Source: Zanthoxylum bungeanum
Taxonomy: Eukaryota; Streptophyta; Magnoliopsida; Sapindales; Rutaceae
Direction of reading: 5' to 3'
Assembly (NCBI GenBank): GCA_019454045.1
Contig: SKCR01017714.1
Span: 36,066 to 100,065 of the forward strand
Length of the DNA: 64,000 nt
Shown: piece after piece, positions 34,381-46,944 of the stretch
Layout: every line of letters begins with the position of its first letter
Numbering within the stretch: position 1 is the stretch's first letter
Position numbers and translations under genes: made by a program
The notes under the pieces: generated by a model
What the model was told of the DNA's origin: nothing
Seen by the model: only the letters and a program-made list of their open reading frames with translations
Databases searched by the model: none

Positions 34381-36731
34381 CAAGGCGCACCTTACCTCGA
34401 TATTATAGAAGGCCAAGGCTTGGCCAAAGGCTTCTGAAATATTGGAAAAGGTAAAGGAAAGATCATTATAATCTTCTGGGAAGATAAAGGACGTATCCAA
34501 AAGTGATTGTCGTTTGGATATGGCAGACACGAAGGAATTAAAGAAAGGGCAAGGCTCTAACTTTAAATATGTTTGTCATAATTATGTTCACTACTAGTAT
34601 TGAAATTGGATTTTAAATACTTAGTGTGGTACATAGAATATATGTACTGATGTGCAGAATCTGCTGTGAGCAGGATACTGACTTCAGTTAAGATTTAATC
34701 AGCGAATCGGAAACGGGATGAAAGTCGCTGTTTCGACCGTAGATATCTAAGTTTAGGAACTACCCTTCGGGTGTGTACCTATATTAGGAAACTGTTATAA
34801 TGTAACTAGTTTGACTAGGAACATTATCTCTATATTAGTGTTTGACCCGCTGCGGGTGAACCTTTATATTCTAGAACACTAAAGTGTTTTATTATATAAA
34901 GATGATATTGAGATAAACACATTAGATGTGAATAACAGTATTTATATTTTGAATATAAATAAATCTCAAACATATAACATGACAAACAAATAGCTTAAAC
35001 TGATTTGTTCAAAAGAAACTAATTGTGGCATTATTGTCTGGGACACATCTAAACCAGAATCGTATATCCACACTTTTGAAGAATGGGTACTAGGACTAAT
35101 TTGATTCCAATCAAATAAAGTCTACGAATCTAGTTTATTAGGCAAAGTGCCTAAAGCACTATTTACTTGGTAAAAGTGTAAATGCCACAGATCTGTTAGC
35201 CATAGTTCATAGTGAAGCAAGTGGGCCCATGTCTAGCTAGGCTAGAGATGGATATGAATATTTCGTGACCTATACGGATGTGGCATCGCGTTATGGTTAT
35301 GTGTTTCTTTTAAAGAACATAAATCAGAAACTTTTAGAGTTTCGACACGAAATAGACAAACAAATAGGCTAAAGTATTAAACCGTCACGGTAAGACTGTA
35401 ATGGAAAATACTTAAGCAATAAGTTTCACATATACTTGAAAGAGTATAGTAATCTTTCAAATGAGGACTCCTCCCGAGACACGTCAGTTTGACGGTGTGT
35501 CCATATGGAGAAACCGAATTTTGTTGGACATGATAAGGTTTATCATGAGTCGCTCTGAGCTATCATTTCCTTCAACGGATATGCATTAACAGTGCAAAAC
35601 TTATTCAGAATAAGGTTCCATGAAAATCAATATGACAGAATTCATATTGGATATGAACGGGAAAGAAACTGGGTTTCACATTCCTGTAGATTTGGGTATG
35701 TTGGGCATATGTTTGGATGATACCAAACTAAAAACTTAAATCGGATAAGTGCCAAATGTAGGTTTTCCTAGGGAAAACCATAAGTATAGTACTTATACAA
35801 CTCAATAGAGAACAATTGTAATTGTTGCTCACCATGCGATCTTCCTTAGAGGAATACCGATATGCAGTGGTATGTGGGAGGACAGTAAAACTCGATGAAA
35901 ATCGGAGTGATACTTTTCAAGGCACTTACAGTGACTGTCATATAAATAAGGATAACATATATCATTTCTTGGAAATGAAATTCCCATAATAACAATCGGC
36001 GAAAGCCTGGATTTTGAGAAAATTCTCCGTTGAATTCTTGGGAGTAACAACCTTTATTCTAGGAATAAAGATCTACTGGGATAGATTAAGTTTTTAAAAT
36101 CTGCGAGAACTCGTACATTGAAAAATGTACGTGACCTGGTGTCTCATACGCTTTGAGCATATGGATTCACGATCAGGCCAATCCAAGTGATAGTCACTGG
36201 ATTGATGTTAAGAAAATCCGTTAGAATCTTAGAGATCTAAGGATGCTGTCTTAATCTGTGGAGAAGGAGAACTTGAAGTGACTGGGATCACTACTGAAAG
36301 TTTCCAAACCGATAAAATGACTAAAAGTCGCAAAGGGTACTATACAGTTTGAATAACGGTACAGTGAGCTGGAAAGCTTCCAAGCAAGATACTGTTATCG
36401 AATAAAAACAAATGCGGATTATTACTGCAGCTGAGGTAGTAATATAAGCCATTTGGGTCGATAATAAATCTAATTAGATTAGATATAGTTCTGTTAGCAG
36501 CTGAGCTAGGCGTCAGCACATGCTAAAGAATTAATGGTCTCATCAACGATCCAGATACATACTTCGACTATTCATCTGATTCGTTCGGATCATACATCGT
36601 GGCGATGTAATGATCGTATAAATCACATCAGACGATAATCATACAAATCCACTGACGAAAGCTTTTCTCAGCAATTTGAGCCAACCGTACATAGTTCGGG
36701 TGTTAGGCACTCGAGTGACTGGCTATAGGCC
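34380..36731 (+). pseudogene. Degenerate copia gag-pol relics in C
   Basis: The zinc knuckle is lost at about 34495, as in B. IN relic runs from about 34990 to 35600. Its last part reads near FDGVS.WRNRILLDMIRF, the copia IN motif that normally reads NGVSERRNRTLLDMVRS. RNase H relic runs from 36130 to 36730. The block 35640-36050 is not in B, and I cannot assign it to a domain. RT is missing. Many stops are present. Confidence 0.7.
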
Positions 36732-36742
36732 AAGTGGGAGAT
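36732..36742 (+). other. Polypurine tract of C
   Basis: AAGTGGGAGAT lies directly before the right LTR of C. Confidence 0.9.
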
Positions 36743-38843
36743 TGTTGGACAGTTATGACCAATAGCGTCATTATTTGTACAGATCATGGTGTTGTTGTAC
36801 AAATTAACTATGTGACAAATGAGATTGCACTCTTATCATTTGTGATTAGATCACCTAGATATATAAATTATGAGAGGTCCTTATGATTTGTTCCTTGATT
36901 GAGAATGATATGAGACAGTATCAATAAACGAACGATAAATCATTAAATATCCCTAGTCAGAGTATTATCGAGATTGGACATCGGTAATACGTAAAAGACT
37001 AATATTGCACTTGTGCACGTTGTGAGGGCATAACGGGCATAGTTCTCATATATTTAAGTATTGGATACTAATGCAAGTACGGTAGGAGGTTGTGTTTTAC
37101 CGATGGTACGGAAAATAGATTCGCTCTGGATAGACCCCCTCAGAATCCCATTGGTAGTTTGACTATGTGTCTATGGGAATCTGACATCAGGGTAGGTGTA
37201 TTTGGTCTTAACCTGAGACTTGCACCGATAATGCTTACGACAATCAATATACTTTGGTTGAGGTCGTCCAGGGTTTTAACCGGTTCTGTGTACGCCAATA
37301 CTGGGTATATTGAGAATCGTAGAGTATTGGGTGTGATGTCAAGACGGAAGTATCACTCCAGTCATAGTGGAGATGATGTCACACAGGATACGGTATTAGT
37401 GCTCTTAAGTGCTGCGCGGCCATCGGGATATTATGACTAGGTCATGTATATCTGATTATAGAGACTAGTTACCAAACATCCGACATGTGCTTCGTACGGG
37501 GCAGACACAATTCCAACCCCAGGCCTTGCACGTGATCATCTGATACTGGACAGAAATACACAATACCATGTATACTATGCCTGATACAGATCCTTCATTC
37601 TTGTAAGGATATTTCCGGAGAATTGGGTAGGCATGGCGCTTTGCTAGAGGCCAACCTTGTCTTGTAAATCGGTAAGATGTAGTACGAGGTACTTACGTGT
37701 TCGGATAGTCCGACGACCGTATTTACTGCCAACATATCCGGGGATCTCATGGGTCGCTTCCCAATGATTCACCGATGATGTATGACTCACACTTTAAATT
37801 AATCTGGGAGTAATAAGAAGAGAGAGAAAATTAATCTGGGATTAATTAGAAGAGAGAGAAAATTAATCTGGGATTAATTTCGGAGATATTTTATCTAGGA
37901 TAAAATATCATTTAAAGAGAGATAACGATTAATTTGGAATTAATCGGTAAATTAATAAATTTGATATATTAAACGAAATTAGATTTCGACGCGGAATTAA
38001 AATTGGATTTTAATTCGGGTTAACGAATTAATTTAGAATTAATTCGTTAGCGACGTGAATAGTAATTATGCTTGGCATGATTATTTAATTAAATTAGATT
38101 TAATAACGACTCAACGAAGAAATCGTTGATTTGGAATTAACGAATCTGAGCCCGAGATTATTTGCGAGCGCATTCGCATTTCGAATTCGAGTGCGGCACG
38201 CAAGTCATATCAAGCGTCAAATTATTAGTCGCATCAAGCGTCAAATCAATTGTCACTTTGAGTGATGTGACTTGACATCATGTCACTTTATTAAAGTTGA
38301 TATGACTTGATGTGACATGATGTGTGGTTGTTGGCTTTTAATTGTTTGACTTTTAAAAAGTAAATTCATTTGAAATTCAAGAGAAGTGTATTAGATACAC
38401 TTGCAACCCTAAAGTAAACATAACACACATCTCTCTCTCTCTCTCATCTATCTCTCATTCTCTCTTTTCCCTCATATAGTTCACTCCCAATAGAGCAGTT
38501 CACTGCCTGAAAATGGCGTGAATGATGGAGGATTTTTTTAGGATTTTGTGGCAAGATCCAAGTGCTAGCACACTCTTATGAGACATACGAATGTGTTAGG
38601 GAAACCCACCCACGAGCCGGGAACCATTTGACCAAGCTTGGAGCTCCATTCCATGGATCAAAATCTGATTTTTTGGACAGAAAAATCTGCACTGCAATGG
38701 CATTTTTGGAGGGCAGAAAATCATTTTTGTTCTTCACCAAATTGTCTCAACCGATCGATGTGAGTATTCCGCTACCTCATTTGATGTATTCACACATTAT
38801 TTTCATGCTTGTTATGATCTTGGGACCTAGATTTAAACCAACA
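36743..38843 (+). repeat. Right LTR of C, 2101 bp
   Basis: It is colinear with 29474-31546. It has one extra direct repeat near 37810-37865, where a TTAATC-TGG-GATTAA hairpin with its AGAGAG flank is duplicated. It is followed by the GTAGT TSD. Confidence 0.93.
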
Positions 38844-38848
38844 GTAGT

Positions 38849-39201
38849 CTTGCCGTTGAATTTTGGCTTTGTTGTGTGCATCTTTGGAGGCCACACACTT
38901 GGGTGGCTCTTTGGAACGTGGAATAACTTGCTGAGTTTGAGAAAAGCCTGTAGATTTGAGGGAGGACTGGAGGAGTCTTCGGTTCAAGTAAGTCTTTTTC
39001 TTTCTTTATTTTAATTAGAGTTCTTATGATAGTTAGCATTTTTAGGTTTATGTTCTTTGCATGTTTTATGAGTTTTATGCTTAAGATATATTGTAACATG
39101 CCTAGGCTTGTAGAATAATCAAAACAAATGGGTCTTGGGCAAAGGGAAAGAGGCATAATAATTTTAATTTTCCACTACACACTCGCTGCCGCTTCCCAAC
39201 A
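38849..39201 (+). repeat. Left LTR of D, part 2
   Basis: It continues D's left LTR after element C and its right TSD, and matches 45661-45988. It ends GCTTCCCAACA. Confidence 0.9.
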
Positions 39202-40214
39202 GTAGTATCAGCGTGCCGTTTTTGTTTTAAGTAGTTCTCTCCCATTTGAACTCGAAATTGGGTGTGTAAAAGCTCATTGGAAAGCTGACACCCTTAACTT
39301 AATTTTAGGCACAAGTTTTGCATGATTTGGTTAAGATTTGAATTGTGAAATTGCATTTAAAATTTACTCGTCTGCAGAAAAATATGAATAGTAAATTTAT
39401 TTGAATTAAATATTATGTAATATCATAATTAAATATTAATCAAAATTATTTAATGCCTAAAATAATGCCAACATATTAAAACTCATATGCTTAATGATTT
39501 TATGTATGATTAGAATTGGCATTATTATTTTAGGGTGTAAGCATCTAGAGACTTTCTAAGAAATCGAGAGTGTATTACTGATCCCTTAGCTAAGTAATTA
39601 TTATGTGATGAACTTAGAGATTTATTACCTTTAAGGCTAATAAATATAAAATCAATTATTTATTAAAAAAAAGTTAATTTAACTAAAGGTATTACTAGAG
39701 TTAGATAATGATTTGGTGTCTTCCTTCACTCACTACCTTTTTATAGCCAAAAAGAAAAGCTTTGAAGACATCTAGATAATCATTTACTCAAATCTTACCT
39801 TAAAGCATATTTAAAGTGTTGGACTAATTTGGAGGATCTATTGTTTATTCCTGTAACCAAGGCAATAAGAGTCTAAGAGGTAAGGGTATTTAAGAGAGTT
39901 CGCTCCACCCTCCCTCTAGGGAATTTTCAATGGAGGAATCCATTTGACAGTTATTCACTTAAACTTGCTAAAATCCTCAATAATAATTGAAGTCTAAAAT
40001 ATGCCTCCCATTGTAAAGTATAGACCCAAAGGGCTTAAACCGTATTGGCAGGACTAGGTTTTACCAGACTGACCAATACCAATTTGTCCCTAAATCGTAC
40101 TATTGACAATGGTTTGACTTTTCTGAGTCATAAGACACATCGACCCTTAGGCGTGGTCTTATAACTTAGTGGCAAAGATTTGGTGTCCACAAGGACTAGC
40201 ATAAGCTATGGCAT
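39202..40214 (+). other. PBS and leader of D, with Tat-like segment
   Basis: GTAGTATCAGCGTGCC at 39202-39217 is a decayed tRNA-Met PBS. No gag or PR is readable up to 40214. Bases 39662-39965 resemble the Tat leader 465-740, with 34 identical bases at 39884-39917. What lies at 39966-40214 is unclear. It may include the decayed end of PR. Confidence 0.7.
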
Positions 40215-41245
40215 GTTTGATTGCCCAACCCAATAATAATATCTATGTCTTACAAACTAACAAAGAATGTTCAACCTCTTATATATACAACGTTAACTCG
40301 AATAATCTCAATGAATCAATTCTATGACACAGTCGGTTAGGTCATATCAATGAAACAAGATTAACTAAGCTACATAAGGATGGGTATTTCAAATCCTTCA
40401 AATATAAATCTTATGGAACTTGTGAGTCTTGTTTACTTGATAAAATGACCAAATTACCCTTCAAAGGTAAAAGACAGCGTGCATCGGGGACATTAGAACT
40501 CATACACTCTGATGTATGCGGACCAATGTCAGTCACCACTAGAGGTGGATTCTCCTACTTCATTACCTTTATCGATGATCACTCACGATATGGGTATGTG
40601 TACCTTATGCGGTACAAATCTGAAGCCTTTGAGAAATTCAAAGACTTCAAGGCTGAAGTAGAAAACCAGCTGGTCTGACCGAGGTGGTGAATACTTAAGC
40701 AATGAATTTCAAGATTACTTGAGAGAAAATGGCATTATTTCCCAATGGACTCATTCGGGAACTCCACAACATAATAGGGTCTCCGAAAGGAGAAATCAGA
40801 CATTATCAGATATAGTCCAATCAATGATGCCAGACACGAATCTACCTCTTTCAATTTGAGGTCTTATTTTATAAACTGCAACACTACTACAAAACCAAGT
40901 TCCTTCCAAGACTGTTAGTCAAACACCATGTGAGTTATGGTCTAGGAAACGTCCTAGTCTTAGTTATCTAAGAGTTAGGGGATGTGACGCATATGCCAAG
41001 CTCACATAAACTAACAAATTAGATCATAGAGCAGTTCAATGTAAGTTTGTATGATATTCCTTGAACTTAGGAGCATACTTGTTCTACGTCCCAAATGAAC
41101 AAAGAATATTTGTCTCACGAAATGCAAAATTTCTCGAGAATGAATTCCTTCTCAAGAAATATAGTGGGAGTAGACTTGACCTCGATGAGGTATGAGAAGA
41201 ACAAACTAACATAGAACTAAACCTCAGGCCCCTCAAAAGGGCAGC
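40215..41245 (+). pseudogene. Integrase of D (broken)
   Basis: The HHCC region is visible at 40322-40446, with HSRLGHIN then CESCLLDKMTKLPF; the W before the first H is now TGA. The core frame 40445-40678 has ELIHSDVCGPMS (first catalytic Asp), FITFIDDHSRYGYVYLM and EKFKDFKAEVENQL. Then comes a stop. SDRGGEYL (second Asp region), GTPQHN and SERRNQTLSDIVQSM follow in shifted frames to about 40850, and the C-terminal part is poor. Confidence 0.85.
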
Positions 41246-41339
41246 GACCACAAGGTTATGAACTCAGAAGATCTGGTAAAGAAAGACATGAGCTTGAAAG
41301 ATATGGTTTCCATATTGATGAGGAACATGATCAGGTCAT

Positions 41340-42265
41340 TGATAATGACGATCCCACCAATTATGATGAAGTAATGCGTGATATTGATTCATTCAAGCGG
41401 CTTGAGGCCATGAATTCAAAATAGACTCCATGAATTAGAATCAAGTCTGGGACTTGGTAGATGTACTTTAAGGGATAAAACCCATAGGCTGCAAGTGGAT
41501 TGACAAACGTAAAAATGATGCAGAAGGCAACATCCAAACCTATAAGGCTAGGTTGGTGGCGAAAGGTTATAGACAAATCCAAGGAATTGACTATGACGAA
41601 ACCTTCTCACCTGTTGCAATGATAAAGTCCATTCGAATTTTACTAGCACTAGCTACATACTTTGATTTTGAGATTTGGCAGATGGATGTCAAAATATCTT
41701 TCCTTAATGGGAACCTCGTAAAGGAAGTCTATATGACACAACCTGAGGGGTTTGCATCTAAGGCTGATCATAATATAGTATGCAAGCTTAAATGATCCAT
41801 TTATAGACTCAAGCAAGCCTTCAGAAGTTGGAATATACGATTTTATGAGACATTCAAAGAATTTGACTTCATCAAAAATGTAGACGAGCCTTGTGTTTAC
41901 AGGAAAAATAGTGGGAGTGCTGTTGTATTTCTTGTATTATATGTCGATGACATATTAATCATCGGGAATTATATTCCCATGATGCAAGCCACCAAGCAAT
42001 GGTTATCTCAGAATTTCTTTATGAAAGATTTCAGAGAAGAAGCCTACATTCTCGGTATTAAGATCTACCGTAATAGATCTAAGAGGTTGTTAGAACTTTC
42101 TCAATCTACGTATATAGATAAAGTTTTGAAAAGATTGAAAATGGAAGATTCTAAAAGAGGTAATTTACGTACTTATCATGGAATCAAATTATCTAAGGAG
42201 CAATGTCCACATACTCCTTCAGATAGAGAGCGTATGACTAGGATCTCTTATGCTTAAGTAATAGG
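41340..42265 (+). pseudogene. Reverse transcriptase of D (broken)
   Basis: Readable blocks: CKWIDKRKNDAEGNIQTYKA, then 41553-41795 with GIDYDETFSPVAMIKSIR and QMDVKISFLNGNL. A TGA follows at 41793 (after CKLK). Next come DEPCVYRK, the catalytic YVDD at 41939-41950, and 41979-42257 with KDFREEAYILGIKIYRNRSK. This is the copia RT order. The solo LTR interrupts the following RNase H at 42287. Confidence 0.9.
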
Positions 42266-42286
42266 ATCGATCATGTACGCCATGCT

Positions 42287-44170
42287 TGTTGGACAGTTAT
42301 GACCCATAACGTCACTGTTTGTAAAAGACATTGTGATTTTTTGTACAAAATTAACTATGTGACAATGAAATTTCCTTTTACCGTTTTGTAATTATTTACT
42401 TTGATATATAAATGGTAGAAGTTCTTATGATTAGTTCCGGATTGAGATGATATGAGACAGTATCAATCCATAAAGGTTTAATCATTAAACATCCCTAGTC
42501 GTAGTATTATCGAGATTGGACATCGATAATGCGGAATAGACTAGTATTGCACTTGTGCGTGTTGTGAGGGCATAACGACATAGTTCTCATATATTTAAGT
42601 ATTTGATACTTATGCAAGTACAATAGGAGGTTGTGTTTTACCAATGGTACGGAAAATAGCTTCGCTCTGGATAGGCCCCGCGGAATCCCATTGGTAGTAT
42701 GTCTATGTGTCTATGGGAGTCTGGTTCAGGGTAGGTGTATTTGGTCTTAACCTGAGACTTGCATCGCTAGTATTTGTGGTAATCAATACGCTTTGGTTTT
42801 GGTCTTCCAGGACTTTAACAGGTTCTATGTACGCCTCTTCTGGGTTTATTGAGAATCGTAGTTTATTGGGTGTGATGTCAAGACGAAGTATCACTTCAGA
42901 CATATGGAGATGATGATCACGCAGGGATTCAGAACTAGTTCTCTATTGTATTGCAACCATCAGGATAATATGACAAGGTCAGGATTATCTGATTCAAAGA
43001 GACTAGTTGCTTGATATCCGATATGTGCTTCGTACGGGGCATGCACTTTTCCAGCCCCAGGCCTTACACGTGAACATCTGATACTGGATCGCTATACACA
43101 TTACTATGGTATACTACGCTTGATATAGATCGTATATTCCATTAAGAATATTTCTAGAGAATTGGGTAGGCATGGCGCTTTGCTAGAAGCCAATCTTGTC
43201 TCGTAAATCGGTAAAAATATAGTACTAGGTACGTACGTTTTCAGATAGTCCGACGACCGGATTTACTGCCAACATATCCAGGGATCTCTTGGGTCGCTTC
43301 CCGAAGATTCACCGATGATGTATGATTCGAGCTTAATTAATCTGGGATTAATTGCGGAGAGACTTTATCATGGATAAAGTACTATTTGAAGAGAGAGAAA
43401 GATTAATTTGGAATTAATCTATAAAATAATATATTGATATATTAAACGAAATTAGATTTTGACGCGGAAATAAAATTAGATTTTAATTCGGACAAATGAG
43501 TTAATTTAGAATTAATTCGTTAGCGATGTGAATAGTAATTTTGCTAGGCATAATTATTTAATTAAATTCGATTTAATTACGCCGCGACGAAAGTTTGTTA
43601 ATTTGGAATTAGCGAACCCGAGCTCGGGAGTGTTTGCGGGCCCACTCGCATTTGGAATCGAGTGGGGCCCACATGTCACATCACTTGTCACTTTAAAGTT
43701 GCTTTTTGGTGATGGATTTTGGTGGGTGGTTGAAAGCTTGTAGCATACTCCATTTGATGGATTGATGGACTAATACCAAACATTTGGTATTACATTTAAA
43801 TTGTTAATTAAAAAATCAAAAATTCTCGCATTGCCGAATTTGAAGCAAAAATACTCTCCTAATTATTTTCTTCCATCACCGAAAATTGGAGGAGGAAGAT
43901 TAGAAATTTTATTGCAAAATTTCAAATGGCTAGCACTCTCAAAGGAATCATTCAAGGTGTTAGGGAAACCAACTCAAGAGCTTGGAATCTTCAAAAGCTT
44001 GGAGCTTGGAGGACCACCTTGGCCGAATTATTCAAAGCTTCTTGGAGAAAATTTTATTGATCATCACATTAAAAACCGTTCAATGTAAGTGTGTTTCCAC
44101 CACTCTTCTTTGCGTATTCATTCTATTTCTATGCTTAATTTAACCTTGGGACTAACCTAGAAACCCAACA
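42287..44170 (+). mobile_element. Solo LTR of the B/C family, 1884 bp
   Basis: It starts TGTTGGACAGTTATGACCC and ends GAAACCCAACA. ATGCT flanks it on both sides (42282-42286 and 44171-44175). There is no PBS, PPT or second LTR. Removing it with one TSD rejoins D's RNase H reading MYAMLCIKPDVSYAL. It is clearly more diverged from the LTRs of B and C than these are from each other. Its hairpins are at 43335-43353 (TGG), 43362-43380 (ATG) and 43400-43420 (TGG). It arose by recombination between two LTRs of a full element. Confidence 0.93.
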
Positions 44171-44818
44171 ATGCTATGTATAAAACCTGATGTCTCTTAT
44201 GCTCTTAGCATAACGAGCAGGTATCAAGCAAATCCTGGTGAGCAATACTGGGCAGCTGTCAAAATAATCCTCAAATATCTGTGAAGAACTAAGGATGTGT
44301 TTTTGACATACGGAGATTGTTCTGAGATGAAAGTCATTGGTTACTGTGATGTGAGCTTTCAGACCGATAGGGATGACAGTAGATCGCAAACAAGATATCT
44401 GTTTACTTTAAATGGCGGTGCTGTAAGTTGGAAAAGATCAAAACAGTCTACTACAACGGACTCCACCACTAAAGCCGAGTATATTACAGCATCTGAGGTA
44501 GCTAAAGAAACAGTCTGGATAAAGAAGTTCATCACGGAGCTGGAAGTGCTTCCCACGATAAAGAATGGTGTCACGATGTACTGTGACAACACTGGCGTCA
44601 TTGCTCAATCAAAGGAACCAAGGTCCGACCAGAAATCCAAGCATTTATTCAGGTGATTTCATCTCATCAGGGATTGTTGAGAGAAAAGAAGTTATTATAG
44701 AGAAAATACCCACAAAGATAATCTTGCAGATTCTTTGACTAAAAGGTTGACTCAAAAAAAACATGATAGGCACGCTTGAGAGTATGGTGTATAGATTCAT
44801 ACTAGTTGGCAATGGTGC
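44171..44818 (+). pseudogene. RNase H and end of pol of D (broken)
   Basis: After the solo LTR the frame reads SITSRYQANPGEQYW and, from 44297, VIGYCDVSFQTDRDDSRSQ, GGAVSWKRSKQSTTTDSTTKAEYI, and TMYCDNTGVIAQSKEPR. Copia RNase H acidic residues are present (D in GYCD, E in KAEY, D in YCDN). Stops lie at about 44281 and 44654. The tail with the ADSLTK-like end runs to about 44760. Confidence 0.88.
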
Positions 44819-44829
44819 AAATGGGAGAT
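44819..44829 (+). other. Polypurine tract of D
   Basis: AAATGGGAGAT precedes the right LTR. Confidence 0.85.
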
Positions 44830-45988
44830 TGTTAGGGATATGCCATATACCCAACTTGTGGATGGGCTATATGTACATGAATTTTTAATGTTTTCATTAA
44901 TTAATAAAATGGCAATCTTTATTATACATGTCTTATATAACTTATATGAATCATCAACACTGTAATAAAGCCCTTAGAGTAATAAGACGATGGCTTCGAT
45001 GCCTTAGAAGAATCATTACTCTTAAATATTCCTAGTCATAGTTTTGTGAATAATCTGGACATTCAAAAAGTGGAGAGACTAGCATGATGATATGATCCGC
45101 CCTTAAGTGGGGTAGCCGATCTCATAGGATACTAGCAGAGATCCGTCCGCTGGGTGTATCACATGGATGCATGAGTTGCTCGAGTCCATCTAACCGACCG
45201 TCGAAAGTTTTCATATGGAGTGTTTATCCCATGTGTTTGTGAGAACTTTCATGTATCGATTATGACTAGTCATTAGACTTGAGGCCTTTAAAATCGTATG
45301 TGTGGATCAAATAAATTTGACATTCCTTTCCCTAATTAAAAAGATCTGGTCATAAGGGTATGATTGGGTCATTTATTGAAACACGTGAAGTTTGTAAAGA
45401 TACAATAGAGAAGCACCACTCTCTCAGATAATATTTTCTTATAAGAGTAGTATTCCAGTTCCCGGGTTGATATGTGTGATCAGTGCTTGAGACTGTGGCC
45501 ACAGAGGAAGAATCATATGAGATTCTTGGGATAACACGATTCATGACACTATCAACATCATACCTTTAATCATATGGGTAAACATGTTCTGTACCCTAGG
45601 TCAATAGGTGGGGATATAGTGAGGTGAGGGACCGTATCATACCCGTGCACTCAAGGCGTAGTCTTACCGTTAAGTTTTGGCTTTGGTGTGTGCATCTTTG
45701 GAGGCGACACACTTGGGTGGTATTGGAACGTGGAAGAGCTTGTAGATTGGAGGGAGGACTGGAAGGTTCGGTTCAAGTATGTCTTTCTCTTTTTTATTTT
45801 AATTAGAGTTCTTATGATAGTTAGCATGTTTAGGTTTATGTTCTTTGCATCTTTTATGAGTTTTATGCTTAGAATTTATAGTAACATGCCCATGCGTGTA
45901 GAATAATCAAAACAAATGGGTCTTCGACAAGGGAAAGTGGCATAATAATTTTAATTTTCCGCTGCGCACTCACGGCTGCTTCCCAACA
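44830..45988 (+). repeat. Right LTR of D, 1159 bp (internally deleted)
   Basis: It begins TGTTAGGGATATGCC and ends CCCAACA. Relative to the left LTR it lacks 750 bp between 45640 and 45641, including the TATA box. Confidence 0.9.
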
Positions 45989-46270
45989 TTTATATAGTGG
46001 TGTATTAGGGTTAAGGTGGCCTATGTGGGCTTTGGATGGGTACGTGTGGGCTTTGGATGGGTGCTTGGGTGATTTTAAGTTGAGGCTAATGTTTAAAACA
46101 GAGATCAACTAAGCGAACCTGAGACTAAACAAATGAGTTTAATTTTCATAAGGTATTAATTTTTTGAATTTTCCTTCTAACGTCCGTTTACTGCAATTTC
46201 CGCAACTTATCGGGTAGTGCCTCCTTACAAGGCTCATCATTGAGCTTTATGTAAAAATATAGTGTCTACA
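45989..46270 (-). repeat. Inverted Tat LTR, part 2 (LTR start)
   Basis: It begins with the right TTTAT TSD of D. It is the reverse complement of the first 280 or so bases of the Tat LTR and ends CTACA (TGTAG on its own strand). CTACA is also the TSD of element E. It is joined to F after E (56388). Confidence 0.88.
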
Positions 46271-46944
46271 TGTTGGGATGTATGCCTTAGAGCTACATGT
46301 GATGTAAACGGTTTCTTGTGTTTAGAAATAAAATGATGCATTATTCATTTATCAAATTGTTTATTTAATTTTCGCATATTATATATCTTCATAAATATCG
46401 TAGATTACTTATGTACCTTCAGATTTGTGTATGAGTGTCAAGCACCAGAGGATTTAAGTCTGAAGTTAGTAATCTTAAATAGTCCATAGAGAGCAAACAA
46501 ACCGGTACTTTGATTGTGGTTTATCTATAGCTGCGGTTCATTCTATTTTTGGATGGCGATCTTAATCTGGATCGTCCATGTAGAGACATGAGAATGGAGG
46601 CACCTTATATGATGTGATCATATAAGACTGGACCTAGATAGAAATGACATTCTTATAATATCCGTTAAACAAAGAAAGTCATTTCGATCTACTTGATGGT
46701 CATATATGGATTGATCTTAATCCTGATTGTACTGCGAACTCCTGCATGGCGGGATATGTCCTTTGATTTACAAAGGTGAGGTTGGTGTAGCAATCCCAAC
46801 CAATAACTACGTACTTTGGGGGCATAGTCTGTTATGTAGCTGGGAACGTTTTACATAGACATGGAATTCACTCATTCTTACGAGAAGTAGATGAGTATCT
46901 CTCTTAAGATTGATTCGGTACTTGAACGATTTGAGCGCTCAAGT

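Larger units (their letters stand above)
29474..38843 (+). mobile_element. Non-autonomous Ty1/copia-derived element C, complete, 9370 bp
   Basis: It is of the same family as B: LTRs of about 2.1 kb with TGTTGG/CCAACA ends, a PBS reading TGGTATCAGAGCC, PPT AAGTGGGAGAT and TSD GTAGT. The internal 5196 bp align with B throughout. There is one extra block of about 400 bp at 35640-36050. The coding relics have the same lesions as B. The close LTRs and the perfect TSD show fairly recent movement. Confidence 0.92.
27887..45988 (+). mobile_element. Ty1/copia element D, carrying two later insertions
   Basis: LTR ends are TGTTA(A/G)GGATATGCC and CCCAACA, with the 5-bp TSD TTTAT. The left LTR is split by element C, and pol is split by a solo LTR. 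Without the insertions the element is about 6.8 kb. The pol order IN, RT, RNase H fits Ty1/copia. gag and PR are not found; in their place at 39662-39965 is a stretch like the Tat leader. All frames are broken. Confidence 0.9.

Noticed and set aside
43801..44088. 95-codon frame
   Set aside because: It lies within the solo LTR. B and C do not keep it open.
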